64,000 nt of DNA from positions 17,610,865 to 17,674,864 of the forward strand of contig OX438750.1 in the NCBI GenBank assembly GCA_949316235.1, read 5' to 3'. Of this stretch, positions 1 through 11,612 are shown in pieces; position 1 is the stretch's first letter; every line of letters starts with the position of its first letter. The translations under genes were made by a program, and so were the position numbers. Origin of the DNA: Oegoconia quadripuncta (taxonomy: Eukaryota; Arthropoda; Insecta; Lepidoptera; Autostichidae). The notes below the pieces were generated by a model that did not search any database, was not told the origin of the DNA, and saw only the letters and a program-made list of their open reading frames with translations.

Positions 1-1669
1 CTTTAAGAGATCTCTTCCAGTCAACCTGAGCATTGAAATAGGAAACTTAGTAAATTTGGGGTTTAGCAGTAAATTGTGTGCAAAAGAAAAAATCATATAA
101 CGAATAATAAAACAAATAAAAAAAGAAAAGATAACTGAATAATAAACTTACACTAAATATATTACATATACCTACTGCGAAATATATACATAACATAATT
201 TAAATATATATATACTATAAACCTACATACACATACTAATAATATCACGAAAGATGGGAGAGGTAATGCTCTTTTAGCCTTTTCTTAAATACTGCAATTG
301 AAGGGCTGTCCTGAATTAATTTTGGCAGTTTATTCCACATCATGGCTGCTTGAACACTAAAGGAGTGAAAAAGAAAGTTTGTGGTGGCTCTAGGACAGGC
401 AAGTGTTTTTGTAATGCAGGATCGCCTAGGAACATCAGGAGGGGGGAGTAAATTAAAGCGGGAACTCAGATAATCAGGAGAGTTGGGATTTTTGAGGATA
501 TTATATAGGAAGGAGAGGATGTGCACATTGCGCCGAAATCGGTTGGGGAGCCATTTTAGCTGAGCGCGAAACGCAGATACATGGTCATATTTACGTAATC
601 CGAAAATGAAACGAATGGCAAGATTTTGTAGGCGCTCAAGCTTATTTAGCAACTCCTCAGTCACATCCAAGTAGCATACATCAGCGTAGTCTAGTATGGG
701 GAGAAGAAGGGTTTGTGATAGCATAATTTTAATTTTTAAAGGAAGGAAGTTCTGAAGTCGCTTAAGAGAGTGAAAGGTGTAATGCATGCGCCTGCTTACG
801 TCGTTTATATGAGGTGACCACGACAGATGGCCATCAAAGATGACCCCGAGGTTTTTGACTTTGTCACTATAAGGTATGCAAGTTCCGTTAAAATATATAC
901 CTGGAATATGAATTGCTCTCGGCCTCAAACGACTGCTACCGATAACCAGCGCTTGCGATTTAGTTGGGTTTACAAGAAGACCAAAAGACGCAGCCCACAA
1001 ATGTATGGCACTAAGATCACCGTTTATGGCACTAACAGCATCTGCCGCCTCATTGAGCGAAAAATGTCTATAAATTTGTAAATCATCCGCATACAGGTGG
1101 TAGAGAGAAGAAATAACTTTTGAGATATGGTTGATGAAAACAGAGAAAAGTAATGGAGAGAGCACGCCACCTTGTGGTCCGCCAGCAGTGAGGTCACACC
1201 AGTCCGATTTAGAATCATCGGTTTTCACACACTGCTGACGACCGTGAAGGTATGAGTGAAACCAAGTAATGACATCTGGGGAGAAGTTAAGAGAGCGGAG
1301 AGAGGCTAGGAGGATGTCGAAGTCCACTGAATTAAATGCACTGCTGAAGTCTAACAATGCCATAATTGTGAGTTTTTTGTCGTCCATACCATGGCGAATA
1401 TCTTCGGTGACATTCAGCAGTGCACCAACAGTGCTATGGGATGGACGGAAACCAGATTGGAAAGGACAGAGGAGTTTATTAGTGGTGAGATAAGAGTATA
1501 GTTGTTTGTGAACAACTGACTCTAAAACTTTGGAGAGGATGGGGAGTATGGATATCGGGCGGTACTGGGAAAGAGATTGGGGATTGGGGGTTTTGGGCAG
1601 CGGGATAATGTAGGCTTGTTTCCACAAAGTAGGGAAGGTATTAGTCTCCAACGAAAAATTAATGAGATG
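1..1669 (-). mobile_element. Non-LTR retrotransposon (CR1/jockey-type), 5'-truncated
   Basis: The element lies on the - strand, so its 3' end points to the left edge of the window. It keeps the second half of ORF2 and an AT-rich 3' untranslated part (1-244). At its 5' side the match stops at about 1669, where the sequence changes into another repeat family. This is the usual 5' truncation of LINE retrotransposition. A second, shorter 3' fragment of the same family is at 29551-29935: the segment around its stop codon is clearly similar (conserved GGTAATG block). The exact 3' end may lie outside the window. Confidence 0.85.
245..1651 (-). pseudogene. LINE ORF2 reverse transcriptase, N-terminally truncated
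   Basis: This is an uninterrupted 468-residue frame for the reverse transcriptase of a CR1/jockey-like LINE. Motifs in order are QYRPISILP near residue 30, LDFSSAF near 100 (first catalytic Asp), QGGVLSPLLF near 160 and LYADD near 185 (catalytic Asp pair). A thumb and C-terminal region follows with LERLQNLAIRFIFG. The apurinic endonuclease domain expected upstream is absent, so the frame cannot be a complete ORF2. The Met start used is arbitrary; the frame stays open upstream through the LINE/SINE junction at about 1670. The family copies RNA into DNA at a nicked genomic target. No frameshift is visible in the kept part, which suggests a fairly recent insertion that was dead on arrival. Confidence 0.88.
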
Positions 1670-1728
1670 AGTAGTTCCCGCGGGATAAACAAATTTCCGC
1701 CATAAAGTTATTTAACGCAGGTGAAGCC
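1670..1728 (-). repeat. Fragment of the CTTCGCCTGCGTGG repeat joined to the LINE 5' end
   Basis: On the - strand this reads GGCTTCACCTGCGT, then a TTATCCCGCGGGAACTACT block. The same blocks occur in the same order in the repeats at 7796-8040 and 58117-58325. The LINE begins immediately after the block, so this is either the target into which the LINE inserted or a chimeric cDNA junction. Confidence 0.7.
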
Positions 1729-2462
1729 AGTTGTAAAATATGTTAGTCATATCTGGGTTAGGTATCTGGCTAAACCGAGACGAAGCCATGGTAGATGTGC
1801 TGTGCTACATAACAGGCTATTACATTTTTTAATCAAGATATAGTTAGGTAACGTATTACAAATCACAGCCTTTTCGTCACATACTCGTACCTAGTTAATT
1901 AATTCAATTTGTAAACAGCTAAGCAAATGTAAACTAATGCATAAAATATGTGAGAATTACTTTTTTTGTAATTAAAAGTACCTACCTATGTTTGTTTGCA
2001 AAGAAATATATGAGGGAAATCAAGATTATTTCGAAAAACAGAATTTTGGAAAGACTTACCAATCAATATCCTATGACTCATTGCACCGATGGAACTTTTG
2101 TAATAGCATAGTGAAATGAAATTATCTAATCGAATACATAATCAAAAAACACAAAAAATGTTTATCCAAAATATAAACATAAAACTTAAACAACGATTAA
2201 GCGCTCGAAACGTAAATATGTTACAATGATCTCAAAACATCTGGTAAACACTTGTTTAGGATTTTAGTGGTAAAAGATGTATAGGTGTTAGTTTTAGAAT
2301 ATATTTAATGAATGACGGATAGATTTGTTTCTTTAATTAATCATACATTATTACTAACTCATAGTAGTACTGACTACTAGTAGTAAGTAGTTCTAGCTTG
2401 CAACTCTACCAGATATTACCAGAAAATTCTTAGGGGCACACACTACTTAAAAAAAAAAAACA
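1729..2462. other. AT-rich DNA, nothing recognised
   Basis: No coding frame, repeat family or RNA gene was recognised. Short A-runs occur before the SINE at 2463. Confidence 0.5.
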
Positions 2463-2697
2463 AGTTGGAGCAGTTGGTGTAGTAACCTTATCAGCAAAAC
2501 CAACGGTTGCGGGTTCGAATCCCGCGAGGGGTAAATGTTTGTGTGGTGAATACGAACATTTATTCCCGAGTCTTGGATGTTTATATAAATATTTATGTAT
2601 GTTTATCCGTTATCTAGTATCCATAGCACAAGCTTTGCTTAGTTTGGGACTAGATGATTGGTGTAAGTGTCCGAAATATTTATTTATTTATTTATAG
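2463..2697 (+). repeat. SINE-I (tRNA-derived SINE), complete
   Basis: The head carries a pol III B-box-like GGTTCGAATCC about 45 bp from the start, as in tRNA-derived SINEs. The body includes TTATCTAGTATCCATAG and GGGACTAGATGATTGGTG, and it ends in a TATTTATTTATTTAT tail. A second copy with the same body lies inverted at 44002-44216. The family label SINE-I is mine. It is not a functional tRNA gene, because no acceptor stem pairs. Confidence 0.8.
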
Positions 2698-3770
2698 TAG
2701 AATGGTCGAGAAACAATCCATGTAGTTGCGTCTAAAAAAAATTACATCACTAATGGGTAGTAAATTCAACACATATTTGCTCTGTGGATGACTCTCGCAC
2801 TATTTATTTCCTTGAGTTGATTTACAAAAATATTACAAAATTGATATTTTATATCAAAAATTGTGGAATTGCAGCCAGTACCCAAAGGTAGTATTTAGTG
2901 TCTTCAGTACTCAGGTAATACCGCGTGATTATGTGTGTGGGTCCATAGATAAGGAAGCAGTATAACTTTAACGAATTTAAACATAATAGCACTATCAAAA
3001 TTTAATTCTCATAAAATATGATGTAGGTTGTTGCGCAACTAAAAAATCACATAAGCTATCAGCTGAGTTGTCAATATAACTCAATGGTCTCGTAACCAAG
3101 CAAAAAGAAAAAAAATTGGAGTTGTTCTGGAAAAGTGAAGCATAGGTCCAGGCGATATTTCAATCCAAAATTCACCTTAAAATTTTGGACACCATTTTAC
3201 AAAAAATTAAGGTCATATTTTAATAGAATTGGGTTCTGTATCGTTATGGCCCCTGTTCACACAGACATACGGTATAATAAATTAATGAATAATATAACGA
3301 AATAGGTGGATGATACCTACTAATTATAAAAGATAAATTTGTTTTAATCAACGCAACCGTTATTCAATTTTCGGCAAAATATCGGCTCTAAGTCCAAGTA
3401 ATTGCAACGGTATAATTTGAAGGTGACGTGATATCTTTTATTAACGGTAACCTCACCTCTGTCATACAAAAAACATTTTTGTAGATACAGTCAGGCTCAA
3501 AAGTACAGTCATAGTCCAAGTACATGAACGTCGCATTTCTAACGTCACTTATCAGCTATTGTCCTCCGTCCTCCATGTTCCAAGTAATTTCTCTGACAAA
3601 CTTTGTGGTGCAAATCGGTTATCGGACAATTTCTGTGGGTGATCCTGGTGATATGACAACCGTCCTTGTAAACCTGTATGATTGTACAAATAAATACAAT
3701 GTGGCGGTATACATGAAAATGAAAACAAAAGCTCTACAAAAGGCACCTATTAAGTAATTTAAAATTATGT
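2698..3770. other. AT-rich intergenic DNA
   Basis: No gene is supported. A 77-residue frame at 3524-3757 resembles no family I know and overlaps an antisense frame, so I treat it as chance. Confidence 0.5.
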
Positions 3771-3935
3771 TACACTAGCGTTTCCAGCGACTTCGTTCGC
3801 GTGGAATTTTCATCGAAAAATGCCTATATGTTAATCCATGTTCTTATCTGTCTACCAACCAACTTTCATCCAAATCCGTCCAGCCATTTAGACTTGAAGA
3901 GATAACAAACACACCTAGTGAGGTGGATGGTGGTG
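3771..3935 (+). repeat. GACTTCGTTCGCGTGG-type interspersed repeat
   Basis: It starts with CCAGCGACTTCGTTCGCGTGGA and later has CCAAATCCGTCCAGCC and GAAGAGATAACAAACA blocks. These are shared with 6515-6858, and the inverted form is at 49968-50118. It is probably the 3' part of a LINE or a non-autonomous derivative common in Lepidoptera; the exact family is uncertain. Confidence 0.65.
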
Positions 3936-4439
3936 GATCATGCATAATAACGTATTGTATTGTAGGTAGGTAGGTATGTGACTAAAAAAACCTAAACAGA
4001 AAGGCTCTTACTTACTGTGAGTATCAATTTTACTTATAATAAAAGAGCATTATTTCGTATCGGAATAAAATAAATATAATTTATACAAAAAGTTTTTTAA
4101 TACGTTTAGATAATTCAATACAATTTTCTGAAAATTCGGTCTATCGGCGAAGTGTCCTTTCGATAAAATGACCCATCGGTTAAAAAATGTAACTTCAAAT
4201 TGTCTTTCAGTAGGTATTGAGTCCCAGCAGACAGAAGATTTCAATGTCGCATTTAAAATAAATACCGACTACAGTGACGATAAGTTCGAACATGTACTTA
4301 TTATGACTACGAGATTAGCTACGAGAAAATTTTAGAACTACAAAATGTAGAGTAAGGTGTCACTAAACAATAGGTATTATCAAAGTATGATTCAATTTAG
4401 CATGTAATACATATACTTATGTAATCAAATTAGGTATCT
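3936..4439. other. AT-rich DNA, nothing recognised
   Basis: Short frames only; no repeat match within the window was seen. Confidence 0.45.
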
Positions 4440-5060
4440 ATTGGTAAACCTAAAAGCAAGTTTCAAACCGCGAGCAGCGGGCAGTCCAGTGACCACGTGT
4501 CCCTATAATAAAGAACTATTATTAACGGCAGTGAGGCGAGTAGGCAGCAGCGTGCTCGCTCATAATTGTATTAATCATTCAACGCGACCGGCAGACGTCG
4601 ATTTTCTTCAACAAAGTGCTCTTGTTTATTTTTTTCGTAAGGAAGTCGGCCGAAGGTGAACCGTGGGAACGCCGGGCGGGTGCACTTCCCAAAACATCGG
4701 CGCACGGCAGCGCGCGCGACGTGCGCCCCGCCAGACAGGGACGCAACATACAAACATACGCCGCACCGATAGGGACAGAGTACGTGACGTGTGCGCGCAA
4801 AGCGACAGCTCACAATCGTATGATCATCTACAAGAAATAATAAAACGGCAATAAAAGAAACACGAGACAACGTTAACCGTAGCGCGCGCGAGCGAGCGGG
4901 ACGGAACTCGGTGGCCGAAGGCATGCGCGCGCGCCGGTCGAGTTACCGCATTCGAATTTCAAAGATCAATGATCGATGCGATAAGAGTGAGACACACGAC
5001 ACTAAACGTGGCGGGAAAGAGAAATATATACGGACGTATTAGAAGAGTAAGAGAGAGGGT
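4440..5060. promoter_or_regulatory. CpG-rich, promoter-like block or 5' exon of an unseen gene
   Basis: The GC and CpG content is far above the flanks, with many GCGCGC, CGGCG and GCGAGCG runs at 4650-4740 and 4885-4945. There is a CACGTG E-box near 4495. Short overlapping frames exist on both strands (for example 4571-4924 on - and 4616-4840 on +), but none resembles a known protein; GC-rich DNA gives such frames by chance. In insect genomes isolated CpG-rich islands of this kind often mark a promoter or a first, mostly untranslated exon. Strand cannot be decided from sequence alone. Confidence 0.4.
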
Positions 5061-6514
5061 GTCGTTGGTTTGGCTCGTGGCGGTTTCAGCGCACGAGTTG
5101 ATTTCTGTTTCATGCCATGCCGGTAGAGGGCGCTGTATTTCAGCTATTGTATTGAGAACCTATCGCTTATTGCTAGTGGTTATTATAACAATGCAGTTTC
5201 AATAGAGTTATGTGAAATGTTCAAACAGTAATGAGTTTACTAAACATAATGAGGATGTAGCCACAGCCATTGTTACACGGAGTTCAGCGATATTCTTGGG
5301 ATAATAAAATATTCTAACAATTTTAAATGGTACCTATATCCAAAGTCAGCTTTATAATAAAGGTACCTTACCTAACAAAAGAATACAATTCAAGTAACAA
5401 AATAATAAATGTATATACTAGTACCTATATACGTACATACCAACTTATTTCATTGTAGACAAATTACAATTATACAGTGGCGAGACTTCACGAATAAGTA
5501 AGTTGGTAGGTACCTAGAGAAATGAAAAGTCTTGTACCTCATATTTTATCATGTTGTATTTATGTAAGCAAGCTATTAGACATTATGAATATTATGTTAA
5601 ATAATATTCTTGTTATAATATTTTCCATTCAGTCATTACATGTGACTCTACATTATTGTGCATTGGTGACTCTACCGTTGTTGACGTGACAGTAGCGCAC
5701 GCGGCGTTAACACGAACCAAATAATTCACTCGTTCTTAACTAGATGGCGTTAGTAGTATCATTAGTTTATCTTTAGTAGAGGCTTTTTGGCGGGATCTTG
5801 GCGAATGAAGTTGGAATTTTCTTTATAATTCTTATAATTTGTGCATTCTGACTTTTGAAGCTTAATAATGGCAGGATATTGTGCAGCAAAAGTTAGTGAT
5901 GGTGTACAAGTGAAGGGAAGTGTAAATTAAAGTGCGTAACGGAGCTTTCGGGTTCCCACAAGAAGCCGCCAAAATCTTTTGTAAAGCATTCTGCCACTTT
6001 ACTGAAGAATGACATGACCGTGACTAGACTCTGTATACGTCAAGTATACGACGAATTACTTGTTTTGACTGAGCCTGACTTATAAACTGAAGAAATAAGA
6101 GAAATAAGACATTAGATCCCTTTGCCTTCTCGGAGAGGAGAGAATAAAACGCAAAAAAAAAATATCTTTAGTATTGTATTTTTCGGAATTCAAATTTCCG
6201 TCATTTTTTCTTGTGTGTGATCTCCGTTGCGTTGACCACATTTATTTTCAGTGAATTTATTACTACAGTAGTAACTGTAAGAAATTGGCAAAACAACCTT
6301 ACAGTTTTCTGCCCTCTGTAGAGTCATCGATCTTCACGAAAACGTGAAATAAGCCTGATGATGCCTTTGAACAAAAATATATGACGTCATAATTATCATA
6401 CAGGGCTGACTTGCATAGCGTGATGACTATTCAAGCTATACCAACCGCAGTTCTCTATCAATCACCCTCTTATCTAGATTATAATTTTATGTATAACTTA
6501 AAGTAGCTGTTACC
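5061..6514. other. Non-coding DNA, possible decayed coding scrap at 5870-6085
   Basis: No intact gene. At 5867 an ATG opens 20 codons before a stop. Two further short frames follow within 150 bp, one open to 6083. The start has a CAA-like cysteine motif and a later frame has a GFP motif, faintly like a THAP zinc finger, but the similarity is too weak to call. Confidence 0.3.
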
Positions 6515-6858
6515 TGTGACTGCGTCCGCGTGGAATTCTTTCTACTACCAAATCTATGACTCAAAAGCATTCCCACTAATTATACCTACTTACCTATCCC
6601 ACAGGAACCAGTCACTTTTCTAGGATAAAATAAATCGTTCTCAAGATTGAGATGACCTTAAGTTGACGCTGATCTGTTGCATATAAAACAGTATCAAAAA
6701 AAACTGTATTGAGACTGAGACGCAATCTCAAGATCGATTTATTAATACGGCTCCTAGTCTATCTACCTACCAAATTTCAACCAAATCTGCCCAGCCGTAT
6801 AGGCTTGAAGAGATAACAAACATACATACACACAAACTTCTACATTTTATAATATTAG
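6515..6858 (+). repeat. GACTGCGTCCGCGTGG repeat interrupted by a MITE
   Basis: It begins near 6515 with TGACTGCGTCCGCGTGGAAT and resumes after the MITE with the AAATCTGCCCAGCC block, a GAAGAGATAACAAACA block and a TTTATAATATTAG end. The order matches the copy at 3771-3935. Confidence 0.7.
6628..6753. mobile_element. MITE with AATAAATCG termini
   Basis: The left end reads AATAAATCGTTCTCAAGATTG. The right end, reverse-complemented, reads GTATTAATAAATCGATCTTG. So the element has imperfect terminal inverted repeats of about 20 bp and no coding capacity. A second copy is at 56270-56409 with the same interior (TGACCTTAAGTTGACGCT). It interrupts the repeat at 6515-6858, so it is the younger insertion. 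Confidence 0.7.
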
Positions 6859-7118
6859 TTTTTTTTTGCACATACACACAGCGCCATCTAGTTCCACACT
6901 AAGTAACTAGGCTTGTATTATGGATACCAGATGGTTGACAAACTACACAAATTCATTTTTTTTTGTAAATAAATACATAAATAAATGAAAAACATCCATA
7001 ATTCGGGAACACATGTCTGTATTCATCATACAAACTCTTGCCCCTAGCGGAATTCGAGCCCGCGACCTTTTGGTATAGCAGTCAGAATTTTTAACCACTA
7101 CACCAAACAGGTCGTCAG
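6859..7118 (-). repeat. SINE-II (tRNA-derived SINE), complete
   Basis: Read on the - strand, it begins GACGACCTGTTTGGTGTAGTGG, followed by a B-box-like GGGCTCGAATTCC, a body with GGATGTTTTTCATTTAT and a 3' region with CTAGATGGCGCTGTGTG. The same order is found at 42882-43205 and 56592-56885. Fragments are at 48140-48290 and 49831-49910. Confidence 0.8.
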
Positions 7119-7370
7119 GTTGGGATTGGGATAACCAGTATGCTACCATTATACCTAATGATATAAATTAGCCCTATATAATTATTATCGTTCTATGTTT
7201 ATCTTCACATTTATTATATAAAGATAACGTAGACGAGATTTTTTATTTTACAAACACAGACATGCTGTGACTTCAGCACGGGTTGGCACATGGTTTTGTT
7301 TCAAAAGTAACGTCAAATATTTATCTTCCTTGCTCTCTGTTATAAAATTGCATGAGTGTATGAATAGAGT

Positions 7371-7700
7371 TTTTTTATGCGCAACGGATTAGCACTTGAC
7401 CGTGATCACACCTGATGTTAAGTGAAGATGAGGCCGAAGGTCAAAGCGTACTGACCCAGAAACTCCATGTTATTTGGGGGACTGGCTATCTTATCTCTGA
7501 CAACCGGAACACAACAATGCTATTAACATTGCTGTTTGCCGGCAGATTCAGATAAGACGGTGGTAGCTAGCCAGGAGGACATTTAAAATGTCCTACCACC
7601 AACCAAACCAAGTGCTAAACATGTACCTACTCCACTGAGGATCGAACCCGAGACTTCACGATTCGTAAACCTTATGTTGTTGCTAACTCTATGTGCTGCT
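7371..7700 (-). repeat. SINE-III (tRNA-derived SINE), near complete
   Basis: On the - strand it has a B-box-like GGGTTCGATCC, a middle with GGTGGTAGGACATTTTAAATG and a 3' part with CCTCATCTTCACTTAACATC. It ends in GCGCATAAAAAAA. The full + copy is at 44448-44775. Many 3' fragments occur later in the window. Confidence 0.8.
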
Positions 7701-7795
7701 ACGCATAATATCTACAACGAGAGTATAGACTTTCAATTTCTCAAATGGAGTTTAACTTTCGTCGAAGAGATCAAAAATTTATATTAATTTATAAT

Positions 7796-8040
7796 ACTAG
7801 CTTTCCGCCCGCGGCTTCGCCTGCGTGGATTAACTTTATCACGGGAATGTTTATCCTGCGGGAACTGCTCACTTTATATCGGGATAAAAATATCCTATGT
7901 TTTAATCCAAGGTATGTTCTACCTATATAGGTTGAACATATCTAGAATAATTTGGTATATACCAAATTTCATCCAAATCCGTTTTGCCGTGATTGATCAA
8001 CAAACATCCAAACTTTCGGATTTATAGTATTCGTTAAGAT
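7796..8040 (+). repeat. CTAGCTTTCCGCCCGCGGCTTCGCC repeat
   Basis: It matches 58117-58325 block by block: a TAGCTTTCCGCCCG start, GCTTCGCCTGCGTGG, a cgggaac block, GGGATAAAAA, ATGTTTTAATCCA and a GCCGTGATTGA end. It is probably a LINE 3' end or a SINE mobilised by one. Confidence 0.7.
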
Positions 8041-8324
8041 TAGTTACGATAGATAGAAAAATTAGAGCGTATTGTGATTTTGTATGTATACTTTAAAGTC
8101 GATCGATTTTTTTTTAATTTGTAGAAATAAGACTTGTAGGAGCTTCGATAAATTTTATTCGAATCAGAGGAAACTTGCTACCCTTTGCCCCTTTGTCCGA
8201 TTATCATTCATTTGTAAACACGAACACGCACATGCAAATGAGTACAAATAACATAACGGTTTAAAAATAGAACGCACTCGATTGGAATCTATTCAATTTC
8301 AAAAATAGAAGTTAGTAAGGCGTG

Positions 8325-8440
8325 CGCGCGCAACGCCCGTGGGCTGAAACAAACGATTCTATTGGCCATCGGTCCGCCAATCACTGCTGGAGGCTGGCCT
8401 ATAAAGCGCTTTTCCAAAGTTGACACGGAAAATTCGTAGA
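8325..8440 (+). promoter_or_regulatory. CCAAT/TATA promoter-like cluster
   Basis: In order on the + strand: an inverted CCAAT box (CTATTGGCC near 8360), a direct box (CGCCAATCACTG near 8374) and a TATA box (GGCCTATAAAGCGC near 8397). A start site would be expected near 8430. The block is GC-richer than its surroundings and begins with CGTGCGCGCGC. This spacing is typical of strong pol II promoters. No recognisable coding exon follows within 1.3 kb, so the transcript is unknown. Confidence 0.4.
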
Positions 8441-9771
8441 TACGTACCAATGTAGGTGATACATACAGGCATGATACGATTTGCTTAGAAGTCGTAGCAA
8501 TATTAAATCATTACTAAAATGAGTTACGTCGTTGTTAAATAAAAAAATATCGTTATTTTATAATTAAAAATTATTCAATATAAATCATAACAAAGACTGA
8601 CCGATTCTGAAATAATTTTACTTTTGCATCAATTTTAACACAAAGGGGTATAACATATGAAACCGATGCATGTTTCAACAATAAAAATAGTACAGACCTG
8701 TAGGACATTTTTACGTAAGATTCAAAAAGTTTCTCAAATTCAGTGCAATATAAAAAGTTGGGATTACTTTGCGGTCCATCTGAACCTTTTACGGGTTAGT
8801 TTCTGGACCATCAGTCGTTTAACATTGGATGAACTTATAACTCGCGAAAAGATCAAGTATTTCAAACTTGGAGTTGGTACTGAACTATTCTATATAGGTA
8901 CTTAGTGCCAGCTGTTATACTTCATAGAAGTCACCTATTCCTTAAACAAGGTAAATTTTTTAGACTCCTCGCAAATATGTGACTTCATACAAAACATGTC
9001 TACCTGAAAAACAAAATTCATTATCATCGTCATTCTCAGCCACATCCCCCCACCGTCTCTATTACGCCAAAAACAAAATAATTAAAAAAAATCGTGAAGT
9101 CGCTTACTATCGTAAAGATTACACAAAAAATGAAGAACGAGGTGCGTGGCCATGGCCATCAAAAGTTGTAAAATTGGAAGGAAAGTACTTAAAATGCAAA
9201 GGAGCGCAAAAAGCGCAAAAACAGGAGTTACACCGTGGGAGAACTGGGCAGGTGGGGGCCGCAAGCGGGCCGCAATACGGCTCAATGCACACGGTGGGGC
9301 TTAATGCTTTTTGTCTTGTTCTGTATTGATTTTTAATAGGCTCCTATATTTTCTGACAGTAATTTTCTATATTTATTTAATACTATATCGATAATAAATC
9401 AAATAGCAACAGACACATACTTGTATATCTATCATACCAACGACTGTCGGCTTTGTGACAATGTGACACGACATATCCAAACCTAGCAGTACCTGGGTAT
9501 CTCCAGACTTCATCATTTCTTTTTTGCGACTACTGCTGATAGTCCGGTAGTCATTTTTTAGCTTGGCCGAGCGCCCCAGAGTTCTGCGCTTTGGGTAGGT
9601 ATCCAAAAAATAGAGGTTTACGAGTATAATGGCCAGATAATGATATTATTTCAACAAATTTGGCATAATTTTATTAGAATATTATTGAGAATGTTTCCCG
9701 AATATTGTATTTTTACTTGCACTTTAGGTTTTGTTTACGAAACAATTAAAGTGCTGATTAAAAAAATCATC
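8441..9771. other. No supported gene
   Basis: Frames at 8657-8905 (82 residues) and 8979-9329 (116 residues, + strand) are open. They show no recognised motif, no clear codon bias and no conserved start context. The second is lysine- and glutamine-rich and could be a chance frame. Confidence 0.4.
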
Positions 9772-9840
9772 GTGATTCATCTTCGACCAATTTGTCACTT
9801 TCCATCAGGAGAGATTGTGGTCAAACCCACATAAAAAATA
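9772..9840 (+). repeat. SINE-IV 3' fragment
   Basis: It contains TTCATCTTCGACCAATTTGTCACTTTCCATCAGGAGAGATTGTGGTC in parts and an A-rich end. The inverted form is at 10051-10140, and another + copy is at 53482-53560 next to a 5S-like head. Confidence 0.6.
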
Positions 9841-10050
9841 ATAAAAAATTATATCTAAAAACTTATTAGGTCTTTTTTCACCTTGAAAGGAATCTATACT
9901 TCTTCCAATCATGGTGAATCAATTTATTTTCCAATAACGCAGTCAAACTTGTATGTATGCAGGCAAAACGTAAAAATTCAGCTAAAAACGATGATGGCCA
10001 GCGTGTTAAAAATGCCAAATAAGTATTTACCTTTTAAAATTTTGTCAGAT

Positions 10051-10140
10051 TTTTTTTTTTATCAAAAACTGGTTTCGTGTTTGACTACAATCTCACCTGA
10101 TGGAAAGTGACGATGTAGCCGAAGATGTATCACGCGCACC
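10051..10140 (-). repeat. SINE-IV 3' fragment, inverted
   Basis: It starts with a T-run (the A-tail on the - strand), followed by CTACAATCTCACCTGATGGAA and GACGATGTAGCCGAAGATG. These are the complement of the blocks at 9772-9840. Confidence 0.6.
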
Positions 10141-11467
10141 CAGTAGATAGAGCGAACTCGTATATTATTTATATGACATACCTACACTGTGTTAATTCCT
10201 GCAAATAAGTATAATGTGTACACAGCTCCAGGCCGCCCGGCGACGTTCATAGCGCCAATGATTTGTCACAATATTGTTCACCGCCGCACCGGTACCTATA
10301 ACGGTCTCCAAGTGTATTTATTTGCTTTATTTATCTGCCGTAGTAATTTATAGCACTATAAACATGCCAGCTAGTCGCCACGCTGCATCGCCAATTACTT
10401 ATTCGTTTTATTTTTACTCGTATCAGCTTTATTTTTTTTACTATTCACTCCTTGCTGTGCGTAAATGCGTTCGGTTCATGTTCGTCGTTTTTGCTTAACG
10501 GTGCCTTTATAAATATCACATTACGTTACAATTTTATTGAATATTTATATTAAAGGACATGTTTAAATGCGCATGTGGACATTTGTATGGAAATTATTCA
10601 GCTTATTTTTATGTTTGATTGAAAAGAATAACTTATTTTCTTTATTTTAAGCATACTTCTTTTGTGACATTTTAAAAATATGTGCCTAGTATCAAAATTA
10701 ACAAAAAGTTCATAAGTTTTGGCAGGCAAATAGTTATACCACCACCCTATTAATTAAAACCCTAAAGCCTAACGAAATTATATCCTAATAGTAGATATCA
10801 AAAAACGGCTACCTATATCATTTCTATCCTTGAAATATAACAAAAATAAAACCAACCCGTTTAACTTATCTCCTACAGCTTTTTGTCCTACATTATGGTC
10901 GTAGCACACGAGTGACGCGTGACGGCATGATATGCGCGCACGCATACAATGTTGCTCATCTATCACTTTGTATGCAAGAGTCGCGCGCGCAGCCGAGACC
11001 GCCCGATGTACGCCGAAGATTCCCGATCGCAGTCGTGGGAAAACGAGGCAGGTGTTACCGATCCTCAGCACTTCTTGAGTAAACACTCAGCGTATACAAA
11101 ATTATAACCGCCTCGAAGCGTCTGTGTAAATGGAAAACATATTTTGTGTGCTTAATGATACTCGTACTGCTTACTTTTTTGGTGTGGGTTATCAGGAGTT
11201 TTTTTGCGACTCTTTGGAGGGACTAAATGTGGCGTGTTTTATTTTAGTTAAATTTATTGAGTCACCCTTAATTGGTGGTTAAATGAAGTGCAGTCGTTAA
11301 TACTGATGCGTGACCATTTCTTGTTTGAGTCAGTGCTTATAAGACTTGTAATTGAACATAGGTTTAATGAACATGAATATATATTTGATAGACATGCGAT
11401 CTCTTTGGTTGGTTACTACCTAAAACACTGTTTTTTTTTTGGATTACTTAATTTAAGAATATCTATA
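10141..11467. other. Intergenic DNA with a small CpG-rich patch
   Basis: A CpG-rich patch lies at about 10905-11050 (ATATGCGCGCACGC and GTCGCGCGCGCAGCC). A 102-residue - strand frame crosses it (10778-11086) without recognisable motifs. It could be a promoter or exon of an unknown gene; nothing further is supported. Confidence 0.35.
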
Positions 11468-11612
11468 TCCGGTTGTCAGGGATAAGAGCGCCAGTCTCCC
11501 AAATAAAATGGGGTTTCCGGGACGCTACCACCTTCGGCCTCATCTTCACTTAAGATCAGGTGTGATTGAGGTCAAGTGCTAACCTGTTAACCGGTTGTGC
11601 GTAAAAAAATGT
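11468..11612 (+). repeat. SINE-III 3' fragment
   Basis: It begins at CCGGTTGTCAGGGATAAGA and ends with GTTGTGCGTAAAAAAA. The order matches the 3' half of the SINE at 44448-44775. Confidence 0.7.

Noticed and set aside
827..1081. Coding frame on + strand
   Set aside because: It is antisense to the LINE reverse transcriptase with clear catalytic motifs.
2463..2530. tRNA gene
   Set aside because: A B-box is present, but the cloverleaf does not close and the same head leads into a repeated SINE body. The same applies to the heads at 12195, 44448, 46882 and 56592.
5867..6085. THAP-type zinc finger gene
   Set aside because: Only faint resemblance over a few residues, several stops, no second motif.
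8979..9329. 116-residue gene
   Set aside because: No motif, low-complexity composition and no promoter-exon structure.
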